Assembly: GCA_021582655.1 (NCBI GenBank)
Contig: CP091135.1
Coordinates: 2,194,642-2,258,641 of the forward strand
Reading direction: 5' to 3'
DNA: 64,000 nucleotides
Source of the DNA: Nitrosomonas sp.
GTDB lineage: Bacteria; Pseudomonadota; Gammaproteobacteria; Burkholderiales; Nitrosomonadaceae
A program made the translations under genes and the position numbers. The notes under the pieces are model-generated. The model worked only from the letters and a program-made list of their open reading frames with translations, searched no databases and was not told the origin of the DNA. This document shows positions 8,483-18,302 of the stretch, one piece after another; the stretch's first letter is position 1; each line of letters opens with the position of its first letter.

Positions 8483-9835
8483 ATGCCGTTTATTCCTCAT
8501 ACCGAAGAAGATATCGCCGAAATGCTTGCCAGCATCGGTGCAAAGTCAATAGAAGAACTGTTCGATGAGATTCCCAAGGAACTCGTCAGCGGTGAATTAA
8601 CCGGCGTTCCGCCCGGACTCAGCGAATTGCAAATCACACGCCTGATGATGGAACGCGCCAATAAAGATGGTTTTTATCAGAATTTCATCGGTGCCGGCGC
8701 CTACGAGCATCACATTCCGGCCGCCGTATGGCAAATCACCACACGTGGTGAGTTTTATTCTTCTTACACGCCGTATCAAGCGGAAGCCAGTCAAGGTACC
8801 CTGCAGTTGCTGTACGAATATCAATCGATGATGGCCTCCTTGACCGGTATGGATGTATCTAACGCCAGCATGTACGACGGCGCCACTGCGTTGGCGGAAG
8901 CGGCGCTGATGGCAGTGCGTTCGCATAAAACGTCGCGCAAGATTCTGATTCCGCAAACCGTGCATCCGATTTATCGTCAAGTGGTGCGGGCGATCGTCAG
9001 CAATCAGAAAATCGAAGTCGTCGAATTGCCTTTTTGCACCGAATGCGGGCAAATTCTGCCGGAATCACTGGCCAAATCCAACCATGAGGATTTTGCCGCA
9101 CTGGTGATTCCGCAACCCAACTTCTTCGGTGTGCTGGAACAAGTCGATGCACTGACCGACTGGGCGCATAGCAAAAATGCTTTTGCTATCGGTGTCGTCA
9201 ATCCCACTTCGTTGGCTTTATTGACGCCCCCCGGCGAATGGGGCAGCAAAGGCGCGGACATCGCTGTCGGTGAAGGTCAACCGTTGGGTATTCCGCTGTC
9301 CAGCGGCGGCCCGTATTTCGGTTTTATGGCGTGCAAGAACGATTTGGTGCGCCAAATGCCGGGACGTATCATCGGTCGCACCACCGATTTGGACGGCAAA
9401 GAAGGTTTTGTGTTGACTTTGCAAGCGCGCGAGCAACATATCCGCCGCTCGAAAGCGACTTCCAACATTTGTACCAACCAAGGCCTAATGGTCACCGCGG
9501 CAACAATTTATATGTCACTGATCGGTCCCGAGGGATTGCGTCGCATTGCGGCCCAATCCCATGCCAACACGCAGGAACTGATCGAGCAATTGGAAAAAAT
9601 CAGCGGTGTGAAACGAACCTTCAGCGGCCCCACCTTCCACGAAGCCGTACTGACACTGCCGAAAAAAACGACGGACATCCTCAATCAATTGAAACAAAAA
9701 GGTATCCTGGGCGGCCTTGATTTGAGTACGCATTACCCTGAATTAGGTAATACATTATTAGTTTGCGCTACGGAAACCAAGACAGCGGAAGACTTGCACA
9801 ACTACCAACAAGCGCTGCGGCATATTCTTGGTTAA
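8483..9835 (+). CDS. gcvPA: Glycine decarboxylase P protein, subunit 1
   Basis: The N-terminal half of split glycine decarboxylase (450 residues). With GcvPB it forms the PLP enzyme that decarboxylates glycine and loads the aminomethyl group on GcvH. Recognisable segments are [13 protein letters not shown] at the start, [39 protein letters not shown] and [14 protein letters not shown]. The PLP lysine is carried by subunit 2, as expected. In many proteobacteria P-protein is one polypeptide; here it is split, with tpx lying between the halves. Confidence 0.96.
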   Translation: MPFIPHTEEDIAEMLASIGAKSIEELFDEIPKELVSGELTGVPPGLSELQITRLMMERANKDGFYQNFIGAGAYEHHIPAAVWQITTRGEFYSSYTPYQAEASQGTLQLLYEYQSMMASLTGMDVSNASMYDGATALAEAALMAVRSHKTSRKILIPQTVHPIYRQVVRAIVSNQKIEVVELPFCTECGQILPESLAKSNHEDFAALVIPQPNFFGVLEQVDALTDWAHSKNAFAIGVVNPTSLALLTPPGEWGSKGADIAVGEGQPLGIPLSSGGPYFGFMACKNDLVRQMPGRIIGRTTDLDGKEGFVLTLQAREQHIRRSKATSNICTNQGLMVTAATIYMSLIGPEGLRRIAAQSHANTQELIEQLEKISGVKRTFSGPTFHEAVLTLPKKTTDILNQLKQKGILGGLDLSTHYPELGNTLLVCATETKTAEDLHNYQQALRHILG

Positions 9836-9864
9836 ACAATTAAAATCAATCGAAAGGAAAGACT

Positions 9865-10362
9865 ATGGTCACATTAAAAGGTAATCCCATCAAAATCGAA
9901 GGCACTTTTCCCAAGGTGGGACAAAAAGCACCTACTTTTTCTTTGGTTAATCGCGATCTTCAGGATGTCACACTGGCCAACTTTGCCGGAAAAAAGAAAG
10001 TATTGAATATCGTACCCAGCCTTGACACTCCCGTTTGCGCACTATCGACACGAAAATTCAATCAGCAGGCAAGCAACATGGAAAATACCGTTGTGCTGAT
10101 CATCGCCGCCGATTTGCCGTTTGCGATGAGCCGATTCTGCGATGCCGAAGGGCTGGATAAGGTCATTACATTGTCAACCATGCGCGGTGCGAATTTCATG
10201 AAGGATTACGGTGTTTTCATCGCTGACAGTCCGTTCGGCGGTATCACCGCACGTGCGGTAATCGTTCTGAATGAGCTCGACAATGTCATCCACGCCGAAC
10301 TGGTACCTGAAATCGCCGATGAACCCAATTATGACGCAGCCATGGCTGCATTAAAGCAATAA
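9865..10362 (+). CDS. tpx: Thiol peroxidase Tpx (atypical 2-Cys peroxiredoxin)
   Basis: A 165-residue peroxiredoxin that reduces hydrogen and alkyl peroxides using thioredoxin. The peroxidatic cysteine is in [15 protein letters not shown] (about residue 58) and the resolving cysteine in [12 protein letters not shown] (about 92). Length and order match the Tpx family. GAAAGGAAAG precedes the ATG. It lies 29 bases after gcvPA and 21 bases before gcvPB, so it should be co-transcribed with the glycine cleavage genes and rise with the riboswitch. Its position inside the split P-protein genes is unusual. No frame damage is seen. Confidence 0.96.
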   Translation: MVTLKGNPIKIEGTFPKVGQKAPTFSLVNRDLQDVTLANFAGKKKVLNIVPSLDTPVCALSTRKFNQQASNMENTVVLIIAADLPFAMSRFCDAEGLDKVITLSTMRGANFMKDYGVFIADSPFGGITARAVIVLNELDNVIHAELVPEIADEPNYDAAMAALKQ

Positions 10363-10383
10363 TTTCATTTTACATCACAGATC

Positions 10384-11835
10384 ATGCTGATATTCGAACA
10401 CGCGCGCAAAGGTCGCCTCAATTATTCGCAATCGCCGACAAAACCGGCGACCAAATCCAAGATACCGCAAAACTTGCTGCGGAAATCCCCGGTTTTACTA
10501 CCCGAAGTTTCCGAAATGGATACCGTGCGGCATTACACCCGTTTGTCGCAAAAGAATTTCTCGATAGATACCGAGTTTTATCCGCTGGGCTCCTGCACGA
10601 TGAAATACAATCCCCGCGCCTGTAACTCATTAGCGATGCTGCCGCAATTCCTGTCCCGCCACCCGCTGGCGCCGGAAGACACCGGACAAGGTTTTCTCGC
10701 CTGCCTATACGAACTGCAGGAAATCCTGAAATCGGTAACCGGTATGGCAGGGGTCAGTTTAACGCCGATGGCCGGTGCGCAAGGCGAGTTAATCGGTGTG
10801 ATGATGATACGCGCCTACCATGAGGCACGCGGCGATTTCGCCCGTACCGAAATTATCGTACCGGACGCGGCGCACGGCACCAATCCGGCAACGGCGGTAA
10901 TGTGCGGCTTCAAAGTCGTGGAAATCGCAACCGACAAAGACGGTAACGTCGATTTGGCAGCGCTGAAAGCCGCTGTAGGACCGCAAACAGCCGGACTCAT
11001 GCTGACCAATCCTTCGACGTTGGGCGTATTCGAAAAGAATGTCGCCGAGATGAGCCGCGTAGTACACGCGGCCGGTGGTTTGCTGTATTACGACGGCGCC
11101 AATCTGAACGCGGTGCTGGGCAAAGTAAAGCCCGGGGATATGGGTTTCGACGTGATTCATATTAACTTGCACAAAACTTTCTCCACACCGCACGGAGGCG
11201 GCGGACCCGGTTCGGCACCGGTCGGTGTGGCGGAACGTCTGTTGCCGTTCATTCCGATTCCGATTGTTACCAAGGAAAACGATCACTATCGCTGGGTCAC
11301 CGAACAAGACAAACCGCAATCGATCGGACGCTTGTCGGCGCATATGGGTAATGCCGGCGTACTGTTGCGCGCTTATATCTATGTGCGCTTACTGGGTATG
11401 AATGGCATGCACCGCATTTCGGAGTTCGCCACTTTAAATGCCAATTACCTGATGGCGGAATTACGCAAAGCCGGATTTGAAATCGCTTACCCCAATCGTC
11501 GTGCCAGTCACGAATTTATTGTCACGATGAAAGACATCAAAGATAAAACCGGTGTCACCGCGATGAATTTAGCCAAGCGTCTGCTGGACAAAGGCTACCA
11601 CGCGCCGACAACGTATTTCCCATTATTAGTGCCGGAGTGCCTGCTGATCGAACCGGCGGAAACCGAATCCAAGGAAACGCTGGATGCCTTCGTTACATCA
11701 ATGAAAGAAATTCTGAATGAAATCGAATCGCAACCGGATATGGTAAAAGCGGCACCGCACACCATGCCGGTACGCAAATTGGACGACGTCAAAGCGGCTC
11801 GCGAACTGGATTTGGCCTGGAAGCCGAATACCTGA
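10384..11835 (+). CDS. gcvPB: Glycine decarboxylase P protein, subunit 2
   Basis: The C-terminal half of glycine decarboxylase (483 residues), carrying the PLP-binding lysine in [18 protein letters not shown]. Other family segments are [17 protein letters not shown] near the N-terminus, [25 protein letters not shown] and [20 protein letters not shown] at the C-terminus. It works with GcvPA, GcvH and GcvT in glycine breakdown to CO2, ammonia and methylene-THF. It is the last gene of the operon and is followed by a GC-rich stem-loop at 11845-11879. Confidence 0.96.
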   Translation: MLIFEHARKGRLNYSQSPTKPATKSKIPQNLLRKSPVLLPEVSEMDTVRHYTRLSQKNFSIDTEFYPLGSCTMKYNPRACNSLAMLPQFLSRHPLAPEDTGQGFLACLYELQEILKSVTGMAGVSLTPMAGAQGELIGVMMIRAYHEARGDFARTEIIVPDAAHGTNPATAVMCGFKVVEIATDKDGNVDLAALKAAVGPQTAGLMLTNPSTLGVFEKNVAEMSRVVHAAGGLLYYDGANLNAVLGKVKPGDMGFDVIHINLHKTFSTPHGGGGPGSAPVGVAERLLPFIPIPIVTKENDHYRWVTEQDKPQSIGRLSAHMGNAGVLLRAYIYVRLLGMNGMHRISEFATLNANYLMAELRKAGFEIAYPNRRASHEFIVTMKDIKDKTGVTAMNLAKRLLDKGYHAPTTYFPLLVPECLLIEPAETESKETLDAFVTSMKEILNEIESQPDMVKAAPHTMPVRKLDDVKAARELDLAWKPNT

Positions 11836-11844
11836 TCACAATCG

Positions 11845-11879
11845 CGTCCGCGGCGTTTTGTTAATCGCCGCCGCGGACG
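11845..11879 (+). terminator. GC-rich stem-loop after gcvPB
   Basis: A perfect 11-bp inverted repeat CGTCCGCGGCG / CGCCGCGGACG with a loop of about 13 bases containing TTTTGTTAAT. No long U-tract follows, so it may be a weak terminator or an mRNA-stabilising hairpin at the end of the gcv operon. Confidence 0.6.
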
Positions 11880-11921
11880 GCCGATTCCTCTCCCCCACAG
11901 TTTCCGTTTAAGCTTTCCCCT

Positions 11922-12857
11922 ATGCGCACGTTGATTTGCGGTTCTATCGCCTACGACAATATCATGGTCTTTCCGGATCATTTTAAGAATCATATCCTAC
12001 CCGATAAAATTCATGTTTTGAATGTCGCCTTCCTAGTTCCGGAAATGCGCCGGCAATTCGGCGGCTGTGCCGGCAATATTGCCTATAACCTAAAAATGCT
12101 CGGCGGCGATCCGGTAATGATGGCAACCGTTGGCGACGATTACGCACCGTATGCCGTACGATTCGAGCAATTGGATTTGACACAGCAACATGTACAACAT
12201 GTACCGGATACATTTACCGCCCAAGCCTTCATCACCACCGATTTATCGGATAACCAAATCACCGCATTCCATCCCGGCGCGATGAACTTCTCTCACCTCA
12301 ACTCGGTGAAAGACGCCCAAGACATCCGCCTAGGCATCATCGCACCCGATGGCCGCGACGGTATGATGCAGCACGCCCGTGAATTCCATGAATGCGGCAT
12401 CCCCTTTATCTTCGACCCCGGTCAAGGACTGCCGATGTACCACGGCAACGAGTTGCTGCACTTTATCGACCAAGCCGACTACATCGCCGTTAACGATTAC
12501 GAAGGGGAACTGCTCCAGGAACGTACCGGGCTTACCCTGGAATCTTTGGCGCGCAAAACCAAGGCGCTCATCATCACGTTAGGCGCACAAGGCTCAATCA
12601 TCCATGCCGATGGCAAGCAATATCAGATCCCCAGTGTGAAACCGCAAGAAGTCGTCGATCCGACCGGCTGCGGCGACGCTTACCGTGCCGGCTTGCTGTA
12701 CGGCATAGTAAACGGCTGGGATTGGCCAACCACGGGGCGACTGGGATCGATGATGGGCGCATTGAAAATCGCCTGCCGCGGCGGCCAGAATCACCGGTTT
12801 ACACGCGAAGAGATTGATCAATATTACTTTGAAAGCTTCGGTACTCGAATTTTCTAG
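11922..12857 (+). CDS. PfkB-family sugar/nucleoside kinase (adenosine kinase-like)
   Basis: A 311-residue ribokinase-fold kinase. The N-terminal pattern (ICGSIAYDNIMVFPDHF, then QFGGCAGNIAYNLKMLGG) resembles bacterial adenosine-kinase-like PfkB enzymes more than fructokinases. The C-terminal signature VVDPTGCGDAYRAGLLYG supplies the anion hole and catalytic Asp. It lies downstream of gcvPB and is separated from it by a stem-loop, so it is probably its own unit. The stop codon TAG (12855-12857) coincides with the left end of a MITE-like repeat. The exact substrate is not certain. Confidence 0.85.
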   Translation: MRTLICGSIAYDNIMVFPDHFKNHILPDKIHVLNVAFLVPEMRRQFGGCAGNIAYNLKMLGGDPVMMATVGDDYAPYAVRFEQLDLTQQHVQHVPDTFTAQAFITTDLSDNQITAFHPGAMNFSHLNSVKDAQDIRLGIIAPDGRDGMMQHAREFHECGIPFIFDPGQGLPMYHGNELLHFIDQADYIAVNDYEGELLQERTGLTLESLARKTKALIITLGAQGSIIHADGKQYQIPSVKPQEVVDPTGCGDAYRAGLLYGIVNGWDWPTTGRLGSMMGALKIACRGGQNHRFTREEIDQYYFESFGTRIF

Positions 12858-12945
12858 GAAAGCACTGATTATTCGACGAACGAGATGCAACGCGAGGCGC
12901 GTGGAACACAGCAACCGGAACCCGTCTTATTGATGATATTGATGA
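12855..12945 (+). repeat. MITE-like repeat copy, right end lost
   Basis: It begins TAGGAAAGCACTGATTATTCG and continues with GGAACACAGCAACCGGAA, matching the left and middle parts of the copies at 27011, 54544 and 63735. The right inverted terminus is not recognisable, so this copy is truncated. Its first three bases are the stop codon of the PfkB kinase gene. Confidence 0.7.
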
Positions 12946-13031
12946 ATGAGAGGGCGGATTTGTCTTGTTGGCGGCACAGAAACTTCAGTATTACGGGTTC
13001 TTAAATGTTGATTGCGGATTACCAACAGAAC

Positions 13032-13829
13032 CTAGCTTCTGGTTGAGCCATAACTCCAGTACAACATCAATCCGGTAAACAACATACCGCCGAGTAAATT
13101 TCCGGCGAGTACCGGCAGGCCGTTCCACAACCACCAGTCGGCGACGGTAATATCCGCGCCAAGCCATATCCCGGCAGGAATCACGAACATATTGACGACG
13201 GCGTGCTCGTACCCTAAACCGAAAAAGGTCATGATCGGCAACCACATCGCGGCGATTTTACCGCCGGTGGTCGTGGACGATAACGCCATCACCGCACCGA
13301 GCGTCACCATCCAATTGCACAACATCGCGCTGACAAAAGCAGTGATCGTACCGTCGAAACCGAGTTTGGCGTATTCCAGGGTTTTCGTCTCGGCAATGGC
13401 AATGGTGCGCTGCAAGGCAGGAACGGTCGCCGGATCAATGAAACCCATTTTGGTTGCGACAATGCAGTAAAGATAAGCATAAGTAACGCTACCGATCAAG
13501 TTGCCGAGCAACACCCAAGTCCAATTTCTCAGCATATGCGCGGCCGGTGCACGACGATCCTTGACCGCGATCGGTATCAGTGCGAAATTGCCGGTTGCCA
13601 ACTCGAGTCCGAGCAAAGTAATCATCACGAAACCGACCGGAAACACCAACGCACCGGCAATACCCCAACCGGTTTGTGTGGCTGCCAGGATCGCCAGCGT
13701 GGTGGCGTAACCGAGAAAAGCGCCCGACAAAAATCCTCGCAACATCAGTTGGCCGACCGGCAAGCTTGCTTTACGCGCACCAGCTTGCAACATGTTTTCG
13801 ATGATTTCTTCCGGCTTGATAGCTGCCAT
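13032..13829 (-). CDS. Formate/nitrite transporter family channel
   Basis: A 265-residue FNT-family membrane protein with six predicted helices. Family hallmarks include GQLMLRGFLSGAFLGYA in the first helix, GLELATGNFALIP, LGNLIGSVTYAY, AMLCNWMVTLGAVM, and GLGYEHAVVNMFVIPAG, which holds the central channel histidine. FNT proteins conduct formate, nitrite or hydrosulfide as pentamers. In an ammonia oxidiser, nitrite export or exchange is the attractive role, but the substrate cannot be told from the sequence. It starts 47 bases after hemW on the same strand and may be transcribed with it or from its own promoter in that gap. Confidence 0.9.
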   Translation of the reverse strand: MAAIKPEEIIENMLQAGARKASLPVGQLMLRGFLSGAFLGYATTLAILAATQTGWGIAGALVFPVGFVMITLLGLELATGNFALIPIAVKDRRAPAAHMLRNWTWVLLGNLIGSVTYAYLYCIVATKMGFIDPATVPALQRTIAIAETKTLEYAKLGFDGTITAFVSAMLCNWMVTLGAVMALSSTTTGGKIAAMWLPIMTFFGLGYEHAVVNMFVIPAGIWLGADITVADWWLWNGLPVLAGNLLGGMLFTGLMLYWSYGSTRS

Positions 13830-13875
13830 ATTTCATTATTTCCTGTGAAAAATTCGCGACTGCGGTTTTAACGCA

Positions 13876-15066
13876 TTACCCACTCAGATTTTCCGGCAAA
13901 AAAAGTTGCAACAAATCGTTGAGAAAACGCTTGCCCAGTACGGTAGGCTTGATATGCCACTGATCGTGCACCAGCAAACCACGCTGCTCGGCTTCATCCA
14001 ATTGCCGCCTAACGGCCGCAAGCGATAAACCGGTTCGCTCTTGAAACAACGCTGCATCAAAACCGCCGGTCAACCGCAACGCATTCATCATGAACTCGAA
14101 ACACCGGTCCGCGGCGGCCAATTCCTGCTGCGTTTGCACCGTCGACTCACCTGCTTGCGCTTTAACCAGATATTCCTTCGGTTGCTTAAACCGCATACGA
14201 CGAACGATTTTTCCGGCAAAACTGATTTTGCTGTGCGCGCCGGCGCCAATACCGAGATAATCGCCGAATTGCCAGTAATTGACATTATGACGGGATTCTT
14301 TCCCGGTTTTTGCAAATGCGGAAGTCTCATAGTGGCGGTATTGATAATCCGCCATCATTTGTTCAACAGCAAGCTGCATATCCGCGGCCAACTCATCACC
14401 CGGCAGCTCCGGCGGGTAACGATAAAACAGTGTATTCGGTTCCAGTGTCAAATGATATGCGGAAAGATGCGTAACACCCGATCGACATGCGGCTTCGATA
14501 TCCTGCTGCACGTGCTGGAGTGTTTGTCCGGGCAAAGCGTACATCAAATCCAGGTTAATATTGTCGAAATTCCGCTGTGCGATTTCGACGGCACGGTACG
14601 CTTCCCGATCGTCGTGCGCACGTCCCAAAGCGCGCAAATGCACCGGATTGAAGCTTTGGATACCGATTGACAGGCGATTGATCCCCGCTTGACGGAAACC
14701 GGCAAATTTTTGCGCTTCAAATGTTCCCGGATTGGCTTCCAGCGTTACCTCGGCGAAATGCTCCAGTGGCAGCAGCATACGCACTGTAGTCAGCAAACGA
14801 TCAATCGCCCCGGCGCTGAACAAGCTCGGCGTACCGCCGCCAAAAAACACGCTGCTGATGCGCCGCCCCCAAATATCAGGCAGCGACGCTTCAAGGTCGC
14901 GGATCAATGCAGCCACGTATTCATCTTCAGGAGCTTGCCCGTCTTTTCCGTTGATCGTGTGCGAATTGAAGTCGCAATACGGGCATTTCTTCAGGCACCA
15001 CGGGATATGGATATACAAGCTGAGCGGAGGCAATGCCTCCAGTTTCGAAACCGGCCATGCAACCAT
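13876..15066 (-). CDS. hemW: HemW, radical SAM heme chaperone
   Basis: A 396-residue radical SAM protein of the HemN/HemW group. SLYIHIPWCLKKCPYCDFN near the N-terminus carries the CxxxCxxC cluster motif. VFFGGGTPSLF, EANPGTFE, LSIGIQSFN and the C-terminal helical domain fit HemW rather than coproporphyrinogen dehydrogenase HemN, because HemW lacks the longer N-terminal region of HemN. HemW is thought to deliver heme to membrane targets. It begins only 3 bases after the preceding ABC permease gene, so the genes ybbA-like, ybbP-like and hemW form one operon. It was long mislabelled as an oxygen-independent coproporphyrinogen oxidase. Confidence 0.9.
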   Translation of the reverse strand: MVAWPVSKLEALPPLSLYIHIPWCLKKCPYCDFNSHTINGKDGQAPEDEYVAALIRDLEASLPDIWGRRISSVFFGGGTPSLFSAGAIDRLLTTVRMLLPLEHFAEVTLEANPGTFEAQKFAGFRQAGINRLSIGIQSFNPVHLRALGRAHDDREAYRAVEIAQRNFDNINLDLMYALPGQTLQHVQQDIEAACRSGVTHLSAYHLTLEPNTLFYRYPPELPGDELAADMQLAVEQMMADYQYRHYETSAFAKTGKESRHNVNYWQFGDYLGIGAGAHSKISFAGKIVRRMRFKQPKEYLVKAQAGESTVQTQQELAAADRCFEFMMNALRLTGGFDAALFQERTGLSLAAVRRQLDEAEQRGLLVHDQWHIKPTVLGKRFLNDLLQLFLPENLSG

Positions 15067-15069
15067 CGA

Positions 15070-17601
15070 TTATCCGATCTTACGTAACGTCAGCAATGGC
15101 GGACTCGATAATGCCGAGCGCGTACCCAGCAATCCGGCCGTCAATACACCGATCACTCCTATTGATACACCAATCGGCCAAATCCAAGGATTGAATGTAT
15201 ATTCCACATGCAATAAATGCGAACCGACGATATAGCCTAATGCACTGGCGCCCGTTGCCGCGAACAAACCGGCCAGCCCACCCAGAATCGCAAATTCCGC
15301 CGCCCAGGCTCGCGACAATTGCTCACGCTTGGCCCCCAAGGCCCGAAAAATCGCCGCCTCATGAATCCGTTCATCCTGTGTGGCCACAATCGCGGCATAT
15401 AACACCGCAAAACCGGCTAACACGGTAAATATAAAAACAAACTCGATGGCTTGAGAAACCTGCTGAATCATTTGCTGCACCTGATTGATTACCAGCGCGA
15501 CATCCACCACCAGAATATTCGGAAAGGTTTTGACCAATTCATGCACGGCATGCATACGGTCGGGAGGAACAAAAAAACTGGTGACATAACTGCGTGGATA
15601 ATTCTCCAGCAAACCGGGTGGCACCACGACAAAGAAATTCACTTTGAAGGTATCCCAATCTACTTTCCGTATGCTGGTAATTTTGGCGGAAAACTGAGTA
15701 CCCGCAATATCAAAGGTCAATTCGTCCCCAAGCTTGACGCGTATCGCTCTGGCAATCCCTTCTTCAATCGATAGCTCCGCTCCCGCACCGGCCTCATTCC
15801 ACCATATTCCCTCCACGATCTGGTTATCGGAAGAAAGCGTACCGGCCCACGTAAGATTGAATTCACGGCGAATATGACGTTCCGCGTGGAAATCGTCCGC
15901 ATAATCCTGCAGCGAAATTCTACGTTGATTGATTCTAGTTAAGCGCCCCCTCACCATCGGAAACATCACCGGCTGCTCCACTCCGAACTGCTGAAAAAAT
16001 TGCTCCAACGCAGGCAGTTGATCTGTTTGAATATTGACCAGGAAATGATTCGGCGCATCGGGCGGCAAACTCGTCTGCCAATCCTCAATCAAATCATCTT
16101 TGATCAAAGTAAGTATCAGCAATGCCATTAAACCCAACCCCAATGCAACCGCCTGTAACACACTCGATACCGCACGACGGCGGATATTGGCCAAACCATA
16201 GCGCCAGACGCCCCCGGCCTGGTGGCGTAATCCCGATAACAGCCCGATCAGCAACCAACCCAAGCCGCCAAAAACCAAAATTGCTGCTAAAAAGCCCAAC
16301 ACAATATAAAGCCCGAGTCGCAACTCTTGCGCTTTCCAAATGAATAATAGCGATAATACCGTCAATCCGAGCAAATAACCCGCAATGCCGTGCGCATTGG
16401 ATAATCCGATATCGCGACGTAATACCCGCAGTGTTGGAACACTGCGTAAATTCAATAGCGGCGGCAATGCAAATCCGATCAGCAACACCAATCCGATCGA
16501 CACGCCCTGCACCGCGGGCAACAAGCCCGGCATAGGCAGCTCGGCATTGACGATCCCAATCAACCAGTCGGCTAACAATTGCTGCGCCAGAAAACCGAAC
16601 AGGCAACCCAGCAAGCTCGCGATCGTACCGAAAACAAGAAAGAACCACAGATACAGGGAAAATATCTGCCGCTGGCTTGCCCCCAAACTCCGCATCACCG
16701 CGCAACCGTCCAAATGCCGCTGCGTAAAACGCCTCACCGCAAGCGCAATTGCGACAGCCGCCAATACCACACTGGTCAAAGCCGCCAAACTCAAAAACTT
16801 CTCCGCACGCTCCAGTGCCGCTTTAATTTCAGGACGCGCATCCCTGATACCTTCGATGCGCTGACCTCTGACAAGCCGCGATTTCACCCAATCACGATAT
16901 TGCTGTACATTTTTCTCATCACCAGCAATTAGCAATTGATAAGATATCCGGCTACCCTCTTGAATCAAAGCGGTCTTTTCCAAATCGGCCGCGTTCATCA
17001 TTGCGCGCGGACCCAAATTGATAAAACCGACCGAATGATCCGGTTCTTTCATTACGAGCTCGGCCACCTCCAGTTGAGCCGCACCGACATCGACCCGGTC
17101 GCCGCTTTTCAATTCAAGCCGCGTCATAATTTTCTCATCGATCCACAATGTGCCGGGCTGAGGAATCTTGCCAGCCTCCCGTTCGTTCGTGGATACCGAC
17201 AACGATCCTTCCCACGCATCAGCCAAATGCACCTGACTCCGCAGCGGATAACCTTCGGTAACTGCCTTAATTTCGGCGAGTAAATTACTATCGCCACTTG
17301 AGATCATGCTGGGAAATTTTATGAGTGTCGCCACCGATAAACCGCGTTGCACCGCTTCATGCGAAAAACGCTCCGGTACCGGACGACTCGAAATGATCAG
17401 CAAATCCGCTCCCAGCAATTGATTGCTTTCGCGGACCAGCGCTTGCCCGACACGCTCTGCGAAAAAACCGACAGTGGTCATGCCACTGACGGCGATAACC
17501 AAAGCCACGAGCAACACATTGAGTTCGCCCGCTCGCCAGTCACGGTACAGCATACGAAAAGACAGACTGAAATGATTCATGGCATAAATGGATGAGAACA
17601 A
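15070..17601 (-). CDS. ABC transporter permease, FtsX/YbbP type
   Basis: An 843-residue permease with a long N-terminal periplasmic domain after the first helix (core LNVLLVALVIAVSGMTTVGF) and two FtsX-like membrane modules, at about 255-390 and 710-835 (cores AALTSVVLAAVAIALAV and FVFIFTVLAGFAVLYAAIVA). Extra helices lie between them. The size and layout match YbbP-like permeases, which pair with a YbbA ATPase and are linked to outer-membrane lipid or lipoprotein handling or to export. The partner ATPase starts the operon 14 bases upstream and hemW follows 3 bases after. The transported substrate is not known. Confidence 0.88.
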   Translation of the reverse strand: MFSSIYAMNHFSLSFRMLYRDWRAGELNVLLVALVIAVSGMTTVGFFAERVGQALVRESNQLLGADLLIISSRPVPERFSHEAVQRGLSVATLIKFPSMISSGDSNLLAEIKAVTEGYPLRSQVHLADAWEGSLSVSTNEREAGKIPQPGTLWIDEKIMTRLELKSGDRVDVGAAQLEVAELVMKEPDHSVGFINLGPRAMMNAADLEKTALIQEGSRISYQLLIAGDEKNVQQYRDWVKSRLVRGQRIEGIRDARPEIKAALERAEKFLSLAALTSVVLAAVAIALAVRRFTQRHLDGCAVMRSLGASQRQIFSLYLWFFLVFGTIASLLGCLFGFLAQQLLADWLIGIVNAELPMPGLLPAVQGVSIGLVLLIGFALPPLLNLRSVPTLRVLRRDIGLSNAHGIAGYLLGLTVLSLLFIWKAQELRLGLYIVLGFLAAILVFGGLGWLLIGLLSGLRHQAGGVWRYGLANIRRRAVSSVLQAVALGLGLMALLILTLIKDDLIEDWQTSLPPDAPNHFLVNIQTDQLPALEQFFQQFGVEQPVMFPMVRGRLTRINQRRISLQDYADDFHAERHIRREFNLTWAGTLSSDNQIVEGIWWNEAGAGAELSIEEGIARAIRVKLGDELTFDIAGTQFSAKITSIRKVDWDTFKVNFFVVVPPGLLENYPRSYVTSFFVPPDRMHAVHELVKTFPNILVVDVALVINQVQQMIQQVSQAIEFVFIFTVLAGFAVLYAAIVATQDERIHEAAIFRALGAKREQLSRAWAAEFAILGGLAGLFAATGASALGYIVGSHLLHVEYTFNPWIWPIGVSIGVIGVLTAGLLGTRSALSSPPLLTLRKIG

Positions 17602-17615
17602 TTAAGCAGGCGGTT

Positions 17616-18302
17616 TCATTGAACCAGTTTGCCATCCGCCAGGCGGATTTGTCGAAAACAACGCTTTGATAAGGCTTCATCATGCGTAACCAGTACTAAG
17701 GTGGTTCCGTGCTCGCGATTCAATTCAAACATCAAGTCGATGATCTGCACGCCGGTTGCGGAATCAAGATTCCCGGTAGGTTCGTCGGCCAGCAGCAATT
17801 TCGGTGCCGTGACAAAGGCGCGCGCAATGGCAACGCGCTGCTGCTCACCGCCGGATAATTGCTTGGGATAGTGATTAAAGCGTTTATCCAATCCGACGCG
17901 CCCGAGCAGTTTTTTTGCCACCGATTCCGCATCTTCCCGATGCATCAACTCCAGCGGCAACATCACATTTTCCAGCGCGGTCAACGCGGATAGTAATTGA
18001 AACGACTGAAAAACAAACCCCATAATCTTGCCGCGCAAGGCTGCACGACGATCTTCGTCAAGACTGAAAATCTCAGTATTTTCTATATGAACTTCACCGG
18101 ATGTTGGCAAATCCAACCCGGCCAACAAACCCAACAAAGTCGATTTTCCCGAACCTGAAGCGCCTATAATGGCAACTGCCTCGCCGGCATTTACCTGTAA
18201 ATCGATACCTTGCAAGATCGTCAGTTGCTTATCGCCGCTATCGACTTGCTTGGTAAGTGCATGCGTCCATATAATGGGTTGACTAACACTCTGTTCTGAC
18301 AT
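17616..18302 (-). CDS. ybbA: ABC transporter ATPase, YbbA/LolD-like
   Basis: A 228-residue ATP-binding subunit. Walker A is IGASGSGKSTLLGLLAG, the Q-loop is GFVFQSFQLL, the signature is LSGGEQQRVAIARAF, Walker B is LLLADEPTGNLDS, and the H-loop is LVTHDEAL. It belongs to the MacB/LolD/YbbA group and drives the adjacent YbbP-like permease. I used the ATG at 18302 (MSEQSVSQ); the frame stays open further upstream but that part is not conserved. Its start codon overlaps the start codon of the divergent esterase gene (ATG at 18301), an arrangement also seen for ybbA/tesA in enterobacteria. Confidence 0.93.
   Translation of the reverse strand: MSEQSVSQPIIWTHALTKQVDSGDKQLTILQGIDLQVNAGEAVAIIGASGSGKSTLLGLLAGLDLPTSGEVHIENTEIFSLDEDRRAALRGKIMGFVFQSFQLLSALTALENVMLPLELMHREDAESVAKKLLGRVGLDKRFNHYPKQLSGGEQQRVAIARAFVTAPKLLLADEPTGNLDSATGVQIIDLMFELNREHGTTLVLVTHDEALSKRCFRQIRLADGKLVQ

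Noticed and set aside
13876-15066. Oxygen-independent coproporphyrinogen III oxidase (HemN)
   Set aside because: Length and N-terminus match the shorter HemW group.
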